Of a DNA stretch of 64,000 nt, positions 1-7,601 are shown one piece after another. The DNA is from an uncultured Bacteroidales bacterium (GTDB taxonomy: Bacteria; Bacteroidota; Bacteroidia; Bacteroidales; Paludibacteraceae): assembly GCA_903911085.1 (NCBI GenBank), contig CAIWCC010000141.1, forward strand, positions 1 through 64,000, given 5' to 3'. The notes under the pieces are model-generated. The model saw nothing but the letters and a program-made list of their open reading frames with translations, was not told where the DNA came from and ran no database searches. How positions within the stretch are numbered: position 1 is the stretch's first letter; each line of letters starts with the position of its first letter. The translations under genes were made by a program, and so were the position numbers.

Positions 1-1042
1 CAATGGCTCTTACCTGAAAGTTGACTACAGGATGTGGAGTGTACCACACGCCACGAGCTTTGCGGAGTTTAGGATCATATTCACTCAGAAATGTTTCGTA
101 AAAATGGATAATTGGTTCTTCCGTTTTTGTGCTTTTGCCATAGTTTTTCAGAATTTCTTCCACGTTACAAGCCAAGAATATATTTACCAAATCGTCAACA
201 ATCCAGCGTATGCGGTCGTCAACTTCTAAACCAGCTATGTATCCAAAAAGCTTTTTCAGAAATGGATTAGATTTCGGAATCAATTCATACGCTTCCTGAC
301 GGCTAAAAGTGGGTAAAGTTGAATCATGAAGTCGAGCGGCAAACATACCATACGCAATGGTTTGTGCATACACATCGGCAAAACTTTTGGGCGTAATGTC
401 GTGGATAAGAATTTGTTTGAAAGCGTACATTTGGTCTTTCAGCGTGCTATCTTCACTATTTTGCTCATCGCTGTTGAGGGCTTTTTCTATTACTTCCGAC
501 AACAAGCGCGCTTTACCAGCCATCATTTCAGCCAACTTTTTTGGACTCTTTATTGTCTGCCCGTGGTGCGAACAAAAGTCTTTGATGAAGTTTTCGAAAC
601 TAGCGAAATTTTCAGAAATGGGGACAATGATACCACCCCGCCCATCGGGCACCCCTCCAGAGGGGAATTGGATGCGGGCAATGGCAATTTTAGTTACAAA
701 TTGTCCATCACGATAAAGCAGAAAGTTGAGATAGTCGGTAAATATAAGGTTACCGAGCGAAGCTTTGTAGCGGTCGAATTGTTCTTTATTTCCCGTTTTC
801 TTTGCACCTTCTAGGTCTTTATCGCCAATATCTTTCGCTTCAATAAAACCCACCGGAATATCTTTCTTTGTCAAAATGTAGTCGGGGGCACCACACTTTT
901 GTCGTTTTGGTTCATTGGTTGCTCTAATTGTTGGCACAATGCTTTCAATGAGTTGCTCCAAACTGCCACGAAAAGTATGTTCGGTTGCATTTCCAAGTTT
1001 ATAACGTTGGTTTATGTTGTCGATATATTGGTCTAAAGTCAT
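1..1042 (-). CDS. Type ISP/IIG restriction-modification enzyme, N-terminal part (runs off left edge)
   Basis: The reading frame starts at an ATG at 1042 and stays open to the window edge, giving 347 residues without a stop. The N-terminal third has a PD-(D/E)XK-like nuclease pattern (GAPDYIL followed by GFIEAK). The visible end has ARGVWYTPHPVVNF, the segment that opens the N6-adenine methylase domain in type ISP and IIG enzymes. The catalytic methylase motifs and the specificity domain would lie outside the window. The expected role is a single-chain enzyme that methylates host DNA and cleaves unmodified DNA. Residues near 126-136 (PSGGVPDGRGG) look like an in-frame repeat insertion (see 633-665). 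It could instead be a plain N6-methylase with a helicase part; the left flank would decide. Confidence 0.75.
   Translation of the reverse strand, partial: MTLDQYIDNINQRYKLGNATEHTFRGSLEQLIESIVPTIRATNEPKRQKCGAPDYILTKKDIPVGFIEAKDIGDKDLEGAKKTGNKEQFDRYKASLGNLIFTDYLNFLLYRDGQFVTKIAIARIQFPSGGVPDGRGGIIVPISENFASFENFIKDFCSHHGQTIKSPKKLAEMMAGKARLLSEVIEKALNSDEQNSEDSTLKDQMYAFKQILIHDITPKSFADVYAQTIAYGMFAARLHDSTLPTFSRQEAYELIPKSNPFLKKLFGYIAGLEVDDRIRWIVDDLVNIFLACNVEEILKNYGKSTKTEEPIIHFYETFLSEYDPKLRKARGVWYTPHPVVNFQVRAI
633..665. repeat. GC-rich dispersed repeat read in frame inside the restriction gene
   Basis: This GC-rich block has cacccctccagagggg at its right end and cacccc-gcccatcgggc to its left. It resembles a short repeat commonly scattered in Bacteroidota genomes. 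On the minus strand it reads through without a stop as PSGGVPDGRGG, between two hydrophobic strands of the host protein. Only one copy is in this window, so calling it a repeat rests on family knowledge rather than internal comparison. Confidence 0.45.
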
Positions 1043-1099
1043 GGTATTATAGTTTCAATTTCTGCTGATATTACCGCAGTCTTTTTTTTTTGCTTGTCG

Positions 1100-1420
1100 T
1101 TAAAATGTTACTGTTTTGTCAGCCCAAATAACCACATTTACACAGTCAATCATATTCGAGATAGGACAAGCTTCAGTAGTGTCTAATTGTCTCGATTTTA
1201 AACAAGTTCCGCATGCCAGGATTTCACCACCAACTTCTACGAATTTTTTTAATTGTTCGTCAACATTATATTTCTCATGCGTTAAGCCTTCACATTCTAC
1301 GGCTTCGCCCATAAGAAATAGTTTTACTTCGTGTCCTTGTTTTTTTGCAGTTACTGCAAAACGAAAAGCATTCCATGCTTTTTCGTACTCTTTTGTTTCG
1401 AGAATAATTCCGATTTTCAT
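1100..1420 (-). CDS. DsrE/DsrF-like family protein
   Basis: This 106-residue protein is predicted to be cytosolic and has the DsrE-like fold pattern. It starts with a hydrophobic strand (MKIGIILET), has a helix rich in Ala and Lys, then VKLFLMGEAVE, and ends with CGTCLKSR and VIWADKTVTF. The CxxC-type pair (CGTC, near residue 70) sits where many DsrE relatives carry a sulfur-handling Cys. The family takes part in sulfur relay or peroxiredoxin-like chemistry, but the substrate here is unknown. It lies 5 bases downstream of the methyltransferase stop on the same strand, so the two are probably co-transcribed. Confidence 0.8.
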   Translation of the reverse strand: MKIGIILETKEYEKAWNAFRFAVTAKKQGHEVKLFLMGEAVECEGLTHEKYNVDEQLKKFVEVGGEILACGTCLKSRQLDTTEACPISNMIDCVNVVIWADKTVTF

Positions 1421-1425
1421 GCTGT

Positions 1426-1995
1426 TTAAATTTTTGAAATGATTAATCCAAAATGATATGGTTCAATTATAAATGGTTTCTTGTCAATATGAAATTTGTG
1501 CTTGTCAAACCAGTTCACAATTTGTTCTGGTTTTGGTCTTATATTTAAGTCGGGACCTCGTGGAGTTGAAACGTCGCTTCTCCAATGAATGATTCCTATT
1601 TTTCCTTTTGGTTTTAAAATTCGATAGGCTTCATTAATAAAGTCTAAGGGCAAGTCGTGGTGTAAAATGTTGAATAACATCACGTAGTCAATTGAATTTT
1701 CAGGAAGTTCGGTTGTATGAGCAAGAATGTCTCTTTTCTCTAATACTATGTTGTCAATTTGTTGGTTTCGGATTTTCTGATTGAGATTCTCAATCATTTC
1801 ATCCTCAATGTCGAAAGCGTATAATTTTCCTTGAATTAGTTTTGCTGTCGGAATTGTGAAAGTTCCGTATCCACTTCCAATTTCTACTAAGTCAACTATT
1901 TGTGAATCAATATTCAATTCAGACAACAGTAAATCTGTATTAAAAAAGTCATTCCATTTCGTTTCTTCGGGCATTCCGCTGTCTCGTACTTTCAT
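1426..1995 (-). CDS. Class I SAM-dependent methyltransferase
   Basis: This 189-residue protein has a Methyltransf_11/25-type Rossmann fold. The SAM-binding motif I is VEIGSGYGTFTIP near residues 37-49. An acidic end of strand 2 (YAFDIEDEM) follows, then a motif IV-like VMLFNILHH and the post-motif YRILKPKGKIGIIHW. The methyl acceptor cannot be inferred. Similar small proteins are often annotated as arsenite- or ubiquinone-type methyltransferases, but the Cys set of ArsM is absent, so I do not make that call. It is the first gene of a likely two-gene unit with the DsrE-like gene. Confidence 0.85.
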   Translation of the reverse strand: MKVRDSGMPEETKWNDFFNTDLLLSELNIDSQIVDLVEIGSGYGTFTIPTAKLIQGKLYAFDIEDEMIENLNQKIRNQQIDNIVLEKRDILAHTTELPENSIDYVMLFNILHHDLPLDFINEAYRILKPKGKIGIIHWRSDVSTPRGPDLNIRPKPEQIVNWFDKHKFHIDKKPFIIEPYHFGLIISKI

Positions 1996-2133
1996 TTTCT
2001 GTCTTCAATTTTCATGGATATTTTCTTCTTTCTGTTGTTATTAAATTACCGTAATCGTTCCTCACGCTGTCGCGGCACTGTGAACCGTGCCAATGAAAGT
2101 AGAGATACAATGCTTTATTCTGAAAGTTGGATA

Positions 2134-2162
2134 TGGCACAGTCGCAGACCTGCACCAACGAG
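2134..2162. repeat. Diverged copy of the ggcacag...ctgcgcc hairpin; gap 1996-2330
   Basis: The 335-base gap between the methyltransferase start and the Fic gene end holds no convincing gene. Within it, ggcacagtcgcagacctgc matches the second hairpin of the 75-bp repeat found at 3579, 5085 and 6577, with about three quarters identity over 20 bases. A small separate hairpin (aacgagt-gac-aactcgtt) follows at 2158-2175. The gap is best read as decayed repeat DNA. Confidence 0.5.
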
Positions 2163-2330
2163 TGACAACTCGTTAAAACTGGACGCTTTCTCCACAACTA
2201 CTTTTTTTCCTCCACATTCGTTGAATGAAGCTCCTGCAATCGGGAATACGCTTCAACCGACGCTTCCTTGCTGGGTCGTGCCGACCGCAAGAAACATAAG
2301 TATAATGCCCACGTTCATTTTTTAGTTGTT

Positions 2331-3368
2331 TTAAAAATATGTCTTAACGGCAAATTCAAACTGGTTGATAAATATCTCTTTAAATCTCGATATGTTGTTT
2401 TGTTCGTAAAACAGTAACATTGCTTTCTTGTAGTCTACGGAGTCAACTGTCCTGAATGAAATGGGACAATGTTTGTAATTCATTAGAATTGAATTACTTA
2501 CAATTCTTGCTGTTCTCTTGTTTCCGTCCATAAATGGTTGAATGTATGAAATCAATACTAAAATCAGCAGTGCCTTCTCAAATATATTTTCTTTATTATT
2601 CACAAGTTTACAGGCGGATTCCAATGCTTCACGTATTTGAAATTCATTGTCGAGTGGACGATAATTTGTTCCAGAAATACCAATTCTGCGTTTTCTTAAG
2701 TTTTTGTCAACCGCCAATTCTTTAATAAGCAAACTATGAATATCTTCTACTTTTGAAATTTTCAACGGAATTAAGTAGTCTGGATTTTCGACAATGAAAT
2801 CTAGTGCATCTTTGTGATTCAGAAGCATTATTGCTTCTTCTTTTGTTTTTCCGGCAGCAGTTTCTTTGTCTTTAAGTAGTCTTTCAGTTTCTAGTAACGA
2901 ATATGTGTTTCCCTCAATCTGTGACGATTTCCAACTTAAGTCAATGGCAAGTCGTTCAAGTTCTTTTTTATATTCAGAATCTGATAATTGCGAAATGTTC
3001 TCAGTGTATTTTGCTTGTAAGTCAGCTAGTTTTGAAAGTTCAGTTTCATTCAGAATCTCAGTCTTGTTCAATAATTCAAAAATATCTAAGTTGAATTCTT
3101 CTTTAATCAGCCTTTCGTCAATTTCCTTTTCGTAATAACTGTCTAAGTCAATCGAATACAATAATTCGTAAGACGGTGAAATAAAATATCTTGTTCCTTT
3201 CCCTTTTCCTTCTGAGATTATATATTTCTCTGCCAGTAGTTGAGTTAGAATTCGTTTAACTGTCGCATAGCTTATTGAAGTCGCAAATTCTTTATGAATC
3301 TCGCCTGAGGAGCAGTTAGCGTGGTTTTGAATGAAATTTAAAATTTCTATTTGTCTCGTTTCTGTCAT
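2331..3368 (-). CDS. Fic domain protein with N-terminal winged helix
   Basis: I place the start at the ATG at 3368 (MTETRQIEIL), because the upstream in-frame extension is not family-like. The protein is then 345 residues. Residues 1-75 form a winged-helix DNA-binding domain. The inhibitory-helix motif of Fic proteins, [ST]xxxE[GN], is seen as SSQIEGN with Glu near residue 152. The Fic core is QPFMDGNKRTAR near 277-288. Fic enzymes transfer AMP or similar groups to hydroxyl side chains using the His of HPFx(D/E)GN(G/K)R. Here that His is Gln (codon CAA), so normal AMP transfer is doubtful. Relatives often sit in type I restriction islands, which fits these neighbours. Confidence 0.85.
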   Translation of the reverse strand: MTETRQIEILNFIQNHANCSSGEIHKEFATSISYATVKRILTQLLAEKYIISEGKGKGTRYFISPSYELLYSIDLDSYYEKEIDERLIKEEFNLDIFELLNKTEILNETELSKLADLQAKYTENISQLSDSEYKKELERLAIDLSWKSSQIEGNTYSLLETERLLKDKETAAGKTKEEAIMLLNHKDALDFIVENPDYLIPLKISKVEDIHSLLIKELAVDKNLRKRRIGISGTNYRPLDNEFQIREALESACKLVNNKENIFEKALLILVLISYIQPFMDGNKRTARIVSNSILMNYKHCPISFRTVDSVDYKKAMLLFYEQNNISRFKEIFINQFEFAVKTYF

Positions 3369-3578
3369 AATTCTATGTTTTAGCTCACAAATATATGAAA
3401 TACGGCTCAATTTTCATAGCATATGAGCTTTATTTTTTTTATAATGAGCCATAACGACCGATACTTTGGGCATTTGGCGGTTTGCGTGAATATTCACAGT
3501 CGCACTGCGACAAGGTGAATTGCAAATCAGCGCAGCTAATGCGGGAGCAAAACCAGCTGAATGCACGTCAACCAGCCC

Positions 3579-3653
3579 CCTGCTAGCGCGGGTTTGCAAC
3601 CCGTGCTTTTCCTTATCTTTTATTGGCACAGATTACAAATCTGCGCCAGCGGG
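3579..3653. repeat. 75-bp two-hairpin repeat, copy 1
   Basis: The unit runs from cctgctagcgcggg to gcgccagcggg and is 75 bp in all three copies (also 5085-5159 and 6577-6651), in the same orientation. Hairpin 1 is gcgcgggtt-tgc-aacccgtgc. Hairpin 2 is ggcacagatt-acaa-atctgcgcc. Both stems tolerate a G:U pair. This copy has attac where the others have attgc, which creates the stop codon of the minus-strand gene 3633-4046. The stretch 3414-3578 beside it holds only weak repeat-like sequence. Confidence 0.85.
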
Positions 3654-4046
3654 TGTTTTGTCATCAATAATTAACTTTCCTTTTTTGTTTGTCAGAACTG
3701 GTAAAAGGGTTTTTAATTCGGCAAATTCCTTTTCAGTCGGTTGAATTGAAATTTCAATAATTTCTGTTGGAAACTTCAAAACTAAAAATTGTCTTGATAA
3801 TTCCAATTCAAAATCGTCAAAGTCACCAAATAGATTTTCGTCATGAGTTTCATAGTATGAATTCCCAGATTCGTAATCATCTTCCGAGTAAGAACGTTGT
3901 ATAAGTAAATACTTTTCAGTTGACTCCATTGTCTCGTTAATGGATATTTTATCAGATTCAGAACCACTTTCTGCATTTTCAGTAAAAAGAATTTGACACC
4001 CAAAATCTTCATCGTTAATTGATATTTCTTTACAGTTAAATTTCAT
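3633..4046 (-). CDS. Hypothetical acidic protein ending inside a repeat
   Basis: This 137-residue protein is of unknown function. I choose the ATG at 4046 (MKFNCKEISI) because ggagga lies 10 bases upstream, inside the last codons of the preceding gene, and the longer version would overlap that gene by 29 bases. The protein is rich in Glu, Asp and Ser, with alternating strands such as FLVLKFPTEIIEISIQP. It has no signal peptide or membrane segment. The last residues, TPAGADL plus the stop, are encoded by repeat copy 1, so the natural C-terminus may have been lost. It is co-transcribed with the NucS-like/DUF5655 gene, 7 bases apart. A partner or immunity role is conceivable but not shown. Confidence 0.55.
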   Translation of the reverse strand: MKFNCKEISINDEDFGCQILFTENAESGSESDKISINETMESTEKYLLIQRSYSEDDYESGNSYYETHDENLFGDFDDFELELSRQFLVLKFPTEIIEISIQPTEKEFAELKTLLPVLTNKKGKLIIDDKTPAGADL

Positions 4047-4053
4047 AATTAGT

Positions 4054-4995
4054 TTATCCTCCAATATTTTTGTAAGCTTCATTTATCAGTAATTTTGTTT
4101 CTTCAAAGTCATTTAAATCCTTAATTGTCAGTTCAAAGTCGCCAGTTCCAAAATGTCCAACAGTTTTTACATCTCTCCCTTGTTTTGGCATTTGTCGAAC
4201 TTCGTCAGCGTTAAGTTTCAAATAGAGAGTTATTTTTTTCTTATATGTCTGCATACAAACAAAGTTCTGACTTGTTTTATAAGCTACATAATTCTTCTTT
4301 GGTGATTCTTCAATTGAACTGTCCAAAGAAATTATAAAATCCCGAATGTTGTTGAATACTTCAAGCATATTTTCGTCAAGGTTCTCAAAATGCTCTTCAA
4401 GACTATAAATTCCTGTTTTTCTTGTTATTGCAGCTTTTTTTCCTGCTTCAACCATTATAGGATTTTTAGTATTTGAGTCAACCGTTTCTTGGTTTGTATT
4501 TATATTTGTTTTCTTATATACTTCGTCAATACTTAAAATTCCGTTTTCATAAACTTTGTACTGCCATAATTCTATATTTGCACCCATTACCTGAACAGCA
4601 TGTAAGTCATATTTTTTGTATTCCGGTGCAATACAAATCACACGAATGTCTGACCAATCCACTTCAATTTCTCTCCCCAATTTCTTGTTGACTGCAATTT
4701 GAAAATCTCCTTTGTGGTCTCTAATCCAATGCAAATAATAAAGACTTTGATTTATTAAGTCAGAGGAGGCAACTTTTTTGTATTCGATTATTACAGGGTT
4801 CAAATCCTCTGAAATTGCTAAAGAATCTATTCGACCAGAATGTATATTTCCAGTCGAAAATTCAGTCGCAACCAGTCGACAATTGAATATTATTTCAATA
4901 TTTTCTTCAATTAGTTGTTGAAGGTCTTTTTCGAGCTTAAATTCACTTAAACGTACTCGTTTTGCTTTTCCTTTCTCGATTTCAAATATTGCCAT
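4054..4995 (-). CDS. NucS-like PD-(D/E)XK domain plus DUF5655 protein
   Basis: This 313-residue protein has an N-terminal half resembling NucS/DUF91 endonuclease-like domains. It includes GRIDSLAI, the Asp of the PD-like element, followed by PVIIEYKK, the ExK element, near residues 54-74. The C-terminal part (about 205-313) matches the DUF5655 type, with NYVAYKTSQNFVCMQ, ITLYLKLN and VGHFGTGDFEL. The predicted role is a DNA-end or branched-DNA binding or cleaving protein; members are sometimes wrongly labelled transporters. The stop overlaps the ribosome binding site of the following gene, so the two are coupled. It lies just downstream of the broken hsdM. Confidence 0.75.
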   Translation of the reverse strand: MAIFEIEKGKAKRVRLSEFKLEKDLQQLIEENIEIIFNCRLVATEFSTGNIHSGRIDSLAISEDLNPVIIEYKKVASSDLINQSLYYLHWIRDHKGDFQIAVNKKLGREIEVDWSDIRVICIAPEYKKYDLHAVQVMGANIELWQYKVYENGILSIDEVYKKTNINTNQETVDSNTKNPIMVEAGKKAAITRKTGIYSLEEHFENLDENMLEVFNNIRDFIISLDSSIEESPKKNYVAYKTSQNFVCMQTYKKKITLYLKLNADEVRQMPKQGRDVKTVGHFGTGDFELTIKDLNDFEETKLLINEAYKNIGG

Positions 4996-5057
4996 TTCAG
5001 TTAGTTGTTTTAGTGAGCTAATTTTAGTCTTTTCTTTTTTTTATACACTGCTGACTT

Positions 5058-5083
5058 ACGACCAAGTCTGCGAACTCAAATTC
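5058..5083. repeat. 26-bp repeat shared with 7288-7313
   Basis: The segment begins acgaccaagtctgcgaactc and matches 7288-7313 at 24 of 26 positions in the same orientation. Both copies lie just upstream (minus-strand sense) of a gene start, next to a hairpin repeat at this copy. They look like pieces of a larger dispersed element. Confidence 0.6.
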
Positions 5084-5363
5084 TCCTGATAGCGCGGGTT
5101 TGCAACCCGTGCTTTTCTTTATATATTATTGGCACAGATTGCAAATCTGCGCCAGCGGGGGATAAGGTTTGCCAGTCGTAGGTTTCTGCATTGGGTAGTT
5201 CTTCGCCCTCTGCATTATTAAGTTTTGGAAAAGGTAACCCTTTATTGTAGTGCGGTTTATTGAGTTCATCTACCATTTTAAGGAACAGCAAATAGGTAAA
5301 TTGCTTTAAATAATCGCCATAACCCACGCCATCATCTCTTAATACATTGGCGAAATTCCACAC
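5076..5363 (-). pseudogene. hsdM: Truncated type I restriction methylase subunit (hsdM fragment)
   Basis: The N-terminal 65 or so residues match HsdM: VWNFANVLRDDGVGYGDY, then LTYLLFLKM-like QFTYLLFLKMVDELN. The frame then runs into repeat copy 2 (SPAGADLQSVP and on) and stops. A full HsdM has roughly 500 residues, and the SAM-binding and NPPF motifs are absent. No ATG is available: the only start in the conserved part is a GTG at 5363, while the frame is open back to 5399 and overlaps the RhuM gene end. The rest of hsdM, and any hsdS or hsdR, is missing from the following sequence. This is a dead remnant of a type I system. Confidence 0.8.
5085..5159. repeat. 75-bp two-hairpin repeat, copy 2
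   Basis: This copy is nearly identical to copy 3 and has the full hairpin 1 (gcgcgggtttgcaacccgtgc) and hairpin 2. It sits exactly at the point where HsdM similarity ends. Read on the minus strand it encodes PAGADLQSVP and KHGLQTRA, a peptide that commonly marks this repeat type in Bacteroidota proteins. Confidence 0.85.
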
Positions 5364-5391
5364 TTTTGATACTATTGCACTTTCTGACTTA

Positions 5392-6420
5392 TTATTTCTT
5401 TAGTAGTTTTTTTATTTCTTTATCAAAATCGCTTTCAAACATTTTATCTTGAATTGGTTTGTATTTTTCATATTCTTTTTCGGCAAATTCTTTTGCTATT
5501 GCAGCAGTTACCTTGCCTGAGTTTTGCAAAATATCCTTTTGGTTAAATTGTAGGAATGCATTCAATTTTTCAGCCCAATCTGTCATTGTCATTACGTTTC
5601 CTTGCTCTGCTTGATCTTCAGCATAATCCAAATACATGGAAACAATTCGGTTCAATGGCTTTAATTCCTCTTCGGTAAGATAGTTTTTAGCAATAGATAC
5701 ATCCGATTTTCTTATTTTTCCTTCGGGCGAGTTTTTCCAACTGGTTAAACCCATTTTCTCTTTTTCGTGATTTGCCCTCGAAACAATTATTTCGGCAGCA
5801 GTTTGCTTCGTAATTGCCCAATGCAGTTTATTTTGCACAGTGGCGAAAAATTCTTTTGTTATTTCCGAATTGTAATCATAATCAATACTGCATTCGGCAT
5901 AAATATCAGTAATTTGCTGATAAAACCTACGTTCAGAGCTTCTTATATCTCTGATTTTTTCGAGCTGCTCTTTAAAATAATCTTGCCCAAAAATGGGTAG
6001 TGGGTTTTTCAAACGCTCCACGTCCATTGTATAGCCTTTTATTATAAATTCTTTCAATACGGCAGTTGCCCAAATTCTGAATTGCGTAGCACGATGAGAG
6101 TTTACCCGATAACCCACTGCAATAATGGCATCAAGATTATAAAATTTAGTTGGTGAAGTTTGCGTTTTATCTGCTATAGCACCGTGTGGAGTGGTTAGTT
6201 CCAAAATGGAACATGCCACTTTTTCGTCCAATTCACCGCTTTCAAAAATATTGTTCAGGTGTTTTGTAATGGCGGGTCTTTGTACATCAAACAGTTCGGC
6301 TATTTTGCTTTGAGGCATCCATATCGTTTCGTTTTGCAACAAAACATCAACCTTTACATCGCCTTTATCGGTTTTGTAAAGTAAAAACTGCCTATTAGGG
6401 TTGTATTTCGACAAATCCAT
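5392..6420 (-). CDS. rhuM: RhuM-family protein
   Basis: This 342-residue protein matches the virulence RhuM family over its length. Residues 15-110 include the KilA-N/Bro-like DNA-binding region: WMPQSKIAELFDVQ, then NLDAIIAVGYRVNS and RATQFRIWAT. The long C-terminal helical part ends in repeated Lys and Leu. RhuM genes are typically found inside type I restriction operons between hsdM and hsdS, and here the gene stands just before the hsdM fragment. The exact biochemical role is unknown, with a regulatory or toxin-like function proposed for relatives. The stop overlaps the open frame of the hsdM fragment. Confidence 0.88.
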   Translation of the reverse strand: MDLSKYNPNRQFLLYKTDKGDVKVDVLLQNETIWMPQSKIAELFDVQRPAITKHLNNIFESGELDEKVACSILELTTPHGAIADKTQTSPTKFYNLDAIIAVGYRVNSHRATQFRIWATAVLKEFIIKGYTMDVERLKNPLPIFGQDYFKEQLEKIRDIRSSERRFYQQITDIYAECSIDYDYNSEITKEFFATVQNKLHWAITKQTAAEIIVSRANHEKEKMGLTSWKNSPEGKIRKSDVSIAKNYLTEEELKPLNRIVSMYLDYAEDQAEQGNVMTMTDWAEKLNAFLQFNQKDILQNSGKVTAAIAKEFAEKEYEKYKPIQDKMFESDFDKEIKKLLKK

Positions 6421-6576
6421 GTTTTTTTGCTTTTCGTTTTAGTGGTTACTTTGTTTCGAGACGCAATGCCTTGCGTGTTTACCTTCTCGGTTTTATTTTT
6501 TTGAGCAATACGCTTGCTGGCTCGTGATCGGCTGCTACTTTGAATTCCCCCGTTCCCCCGTAGCGTACCACACTCT

Positions 6577-6651
6577 CCTGCTAGCGCGGGTTTGCAACCC
6601 GTGCTTTTCTTTATATATTATTGGCACAGATTGCAAATCTGCGCCAGCGGG
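6577..6651. repeat. 75-bp two-hairpin repeat, copy 3
   Basis: This copy is intact and nearly identical to copy 2, between the end of the 6675-7259 gene and the start of rhuM. It may act as a terminator-like structure here. The remaining DNA of 6421-6674 shows no gene. Confidence 0.85.
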
Positions 6652-6674
6652 GGGCGTGTTATGCACTGTAAATT

Positions 6675-7259
6675 TCATTTTGCAAAGTCGTCATGGATAA
6701 TTGGCAGTCCAGTCCAAATTTCAATCATTCCTTGAAGATAATACTTTATGAAAGTCGTACTTGATTTATAATATTCTTTGTAAACTCTTGCTTTTATGAT
6801 TTTTTCCTGTGTTTTTTTATTTGAGGAAATTCTAAATTCACCGTCGTCTAACAATTCACTACAAATCTCGTAAATGAATCCGTGTTGATTAGTAGAAAGT
6901 TTTTTACCATTCTTCTCAACAATTACATTTGGATTTTCAAAGTCATTAACATTAAATTCCCATTTTTCTTGCTTTTTAAATTTGTCTAATCCGACTTTAA
7001 GTTCATTTATGTCTTTTTCTCTCCAGTCGCTTCTATCTTCTCTATAAATTGAATCCAACTCTTGTATATTCTTTTTCCAACGTCTAATAATTGCGTTTTT
7101 GTCGAAATATATGTCACATTTCTTTTGGTGAAAATGGACAGAAACTTCTTTTGGATTTTTCGAGAAAATGACAGTTAAAGTGTCTATTTTAATTTTTGTC
7201 TCTTTTGAATAAATCGCAAAAGGGAGAATCATGAATAAAATTGTCAGTCTGATTTTCAT
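6675..7259 (-). CDS. Hypothetical secreted or periplasmic protein
   Basis: This 194-residue protein is not recognised. I choose the ATG at 7259 because it begins a clear signal peptide (MKIRLTILFMILPFAIYS), whereas the longer version puts 12 charged residues in front of it. The mature part is rich in Lys, Glu and Asp and has no known motif. It contains VHFHQKKCDIYF, and a C-terminal stretch with WTGLPIIHDD. The predicted location is the periplasm. It stands alone between repeat DNA and the large restriction gene, with no operon partner that would hint at a role. Confidence 0.6.
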   Translation of the reverse strand: MKIRLTILFMILPFAIYSKETKIKIDTLTVIFSKNPKEVSVHFHQKKCDIYFDKNAIIRRWKKNIQELDSIYREDRSDWREKDINELKVGLDKFKKQEKWEFNVNDFENPNVIVEKNGKKLSTNQHGFIYEICSELLDDGEFRISSNKKTQEKIIKARVYKEYYKSSTTFIKYYLQGMIEIWTGLPIIHDDFAK

Positions 7260-7287
7260 TTTTTCATTTTTTAATTTATAGTGCCTA

Positions 7288-7313
7288 ACGACCAAGTATA
7301 CGAACTCAAATTC
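7288..7313. repeat. 26-bp repeat, second copy; gap 7260-7601
   Basis: This matches 5058-5083 at 24 of 26 positions. The rest of the 342-base gap up to 7601 is very AT-rich and shows no gene or strong hairpin. Confidence 0.6.
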
Positions 7314-7601
7314 CGCTAAACGAACTCCTTGTTCGCATATATCCGCCTTATTTGTATTTACTATTTATGCTATAATTCCGATTGTCTGCACAATGATGCA
7401 ATGTTTGTTTTTTAAGAGTTGCTCGCTTATAGAATTCTTAAATTTCAGTTATAATGCACTATTTTTTAGTTGGAAATTTAATTTGCAAAGTTATAATAAT
7501 TATTCGTCTAACAATACGTTTTTTAAATATTTAAATTAACCAACAGACCTTTTATTTAGTCGAATCCTTTGGTAATATGCGAATATATTTCAGTGGTTTT
7601 G

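Noticed and set aside
326-814. Plus-strand open frames opposite the first restriction gene
   Set aside because: They lie antisense to a clear restriction enzyme frame and have no domain, signal or plausible start context.
1426-1995. Arsenite methyltransferase (ArsM), given an arsenic cluster in the window
   Set aside because: The Cys residues needed by ArsM are absent, and the gene is 18 kb away from the ars genes in a different island.
2012-2197. Minus-strand 61-residue frame
   Set aside because: Most of it is translated repeat sequence (related to the ggcacag hairpin) with no recognisable domain.
3414-3629. Minus-strand 71-residue frame (KHGLQTRA type)
   Set aside because: It is translation of the 75-bp repeat and its flank, not a gene.
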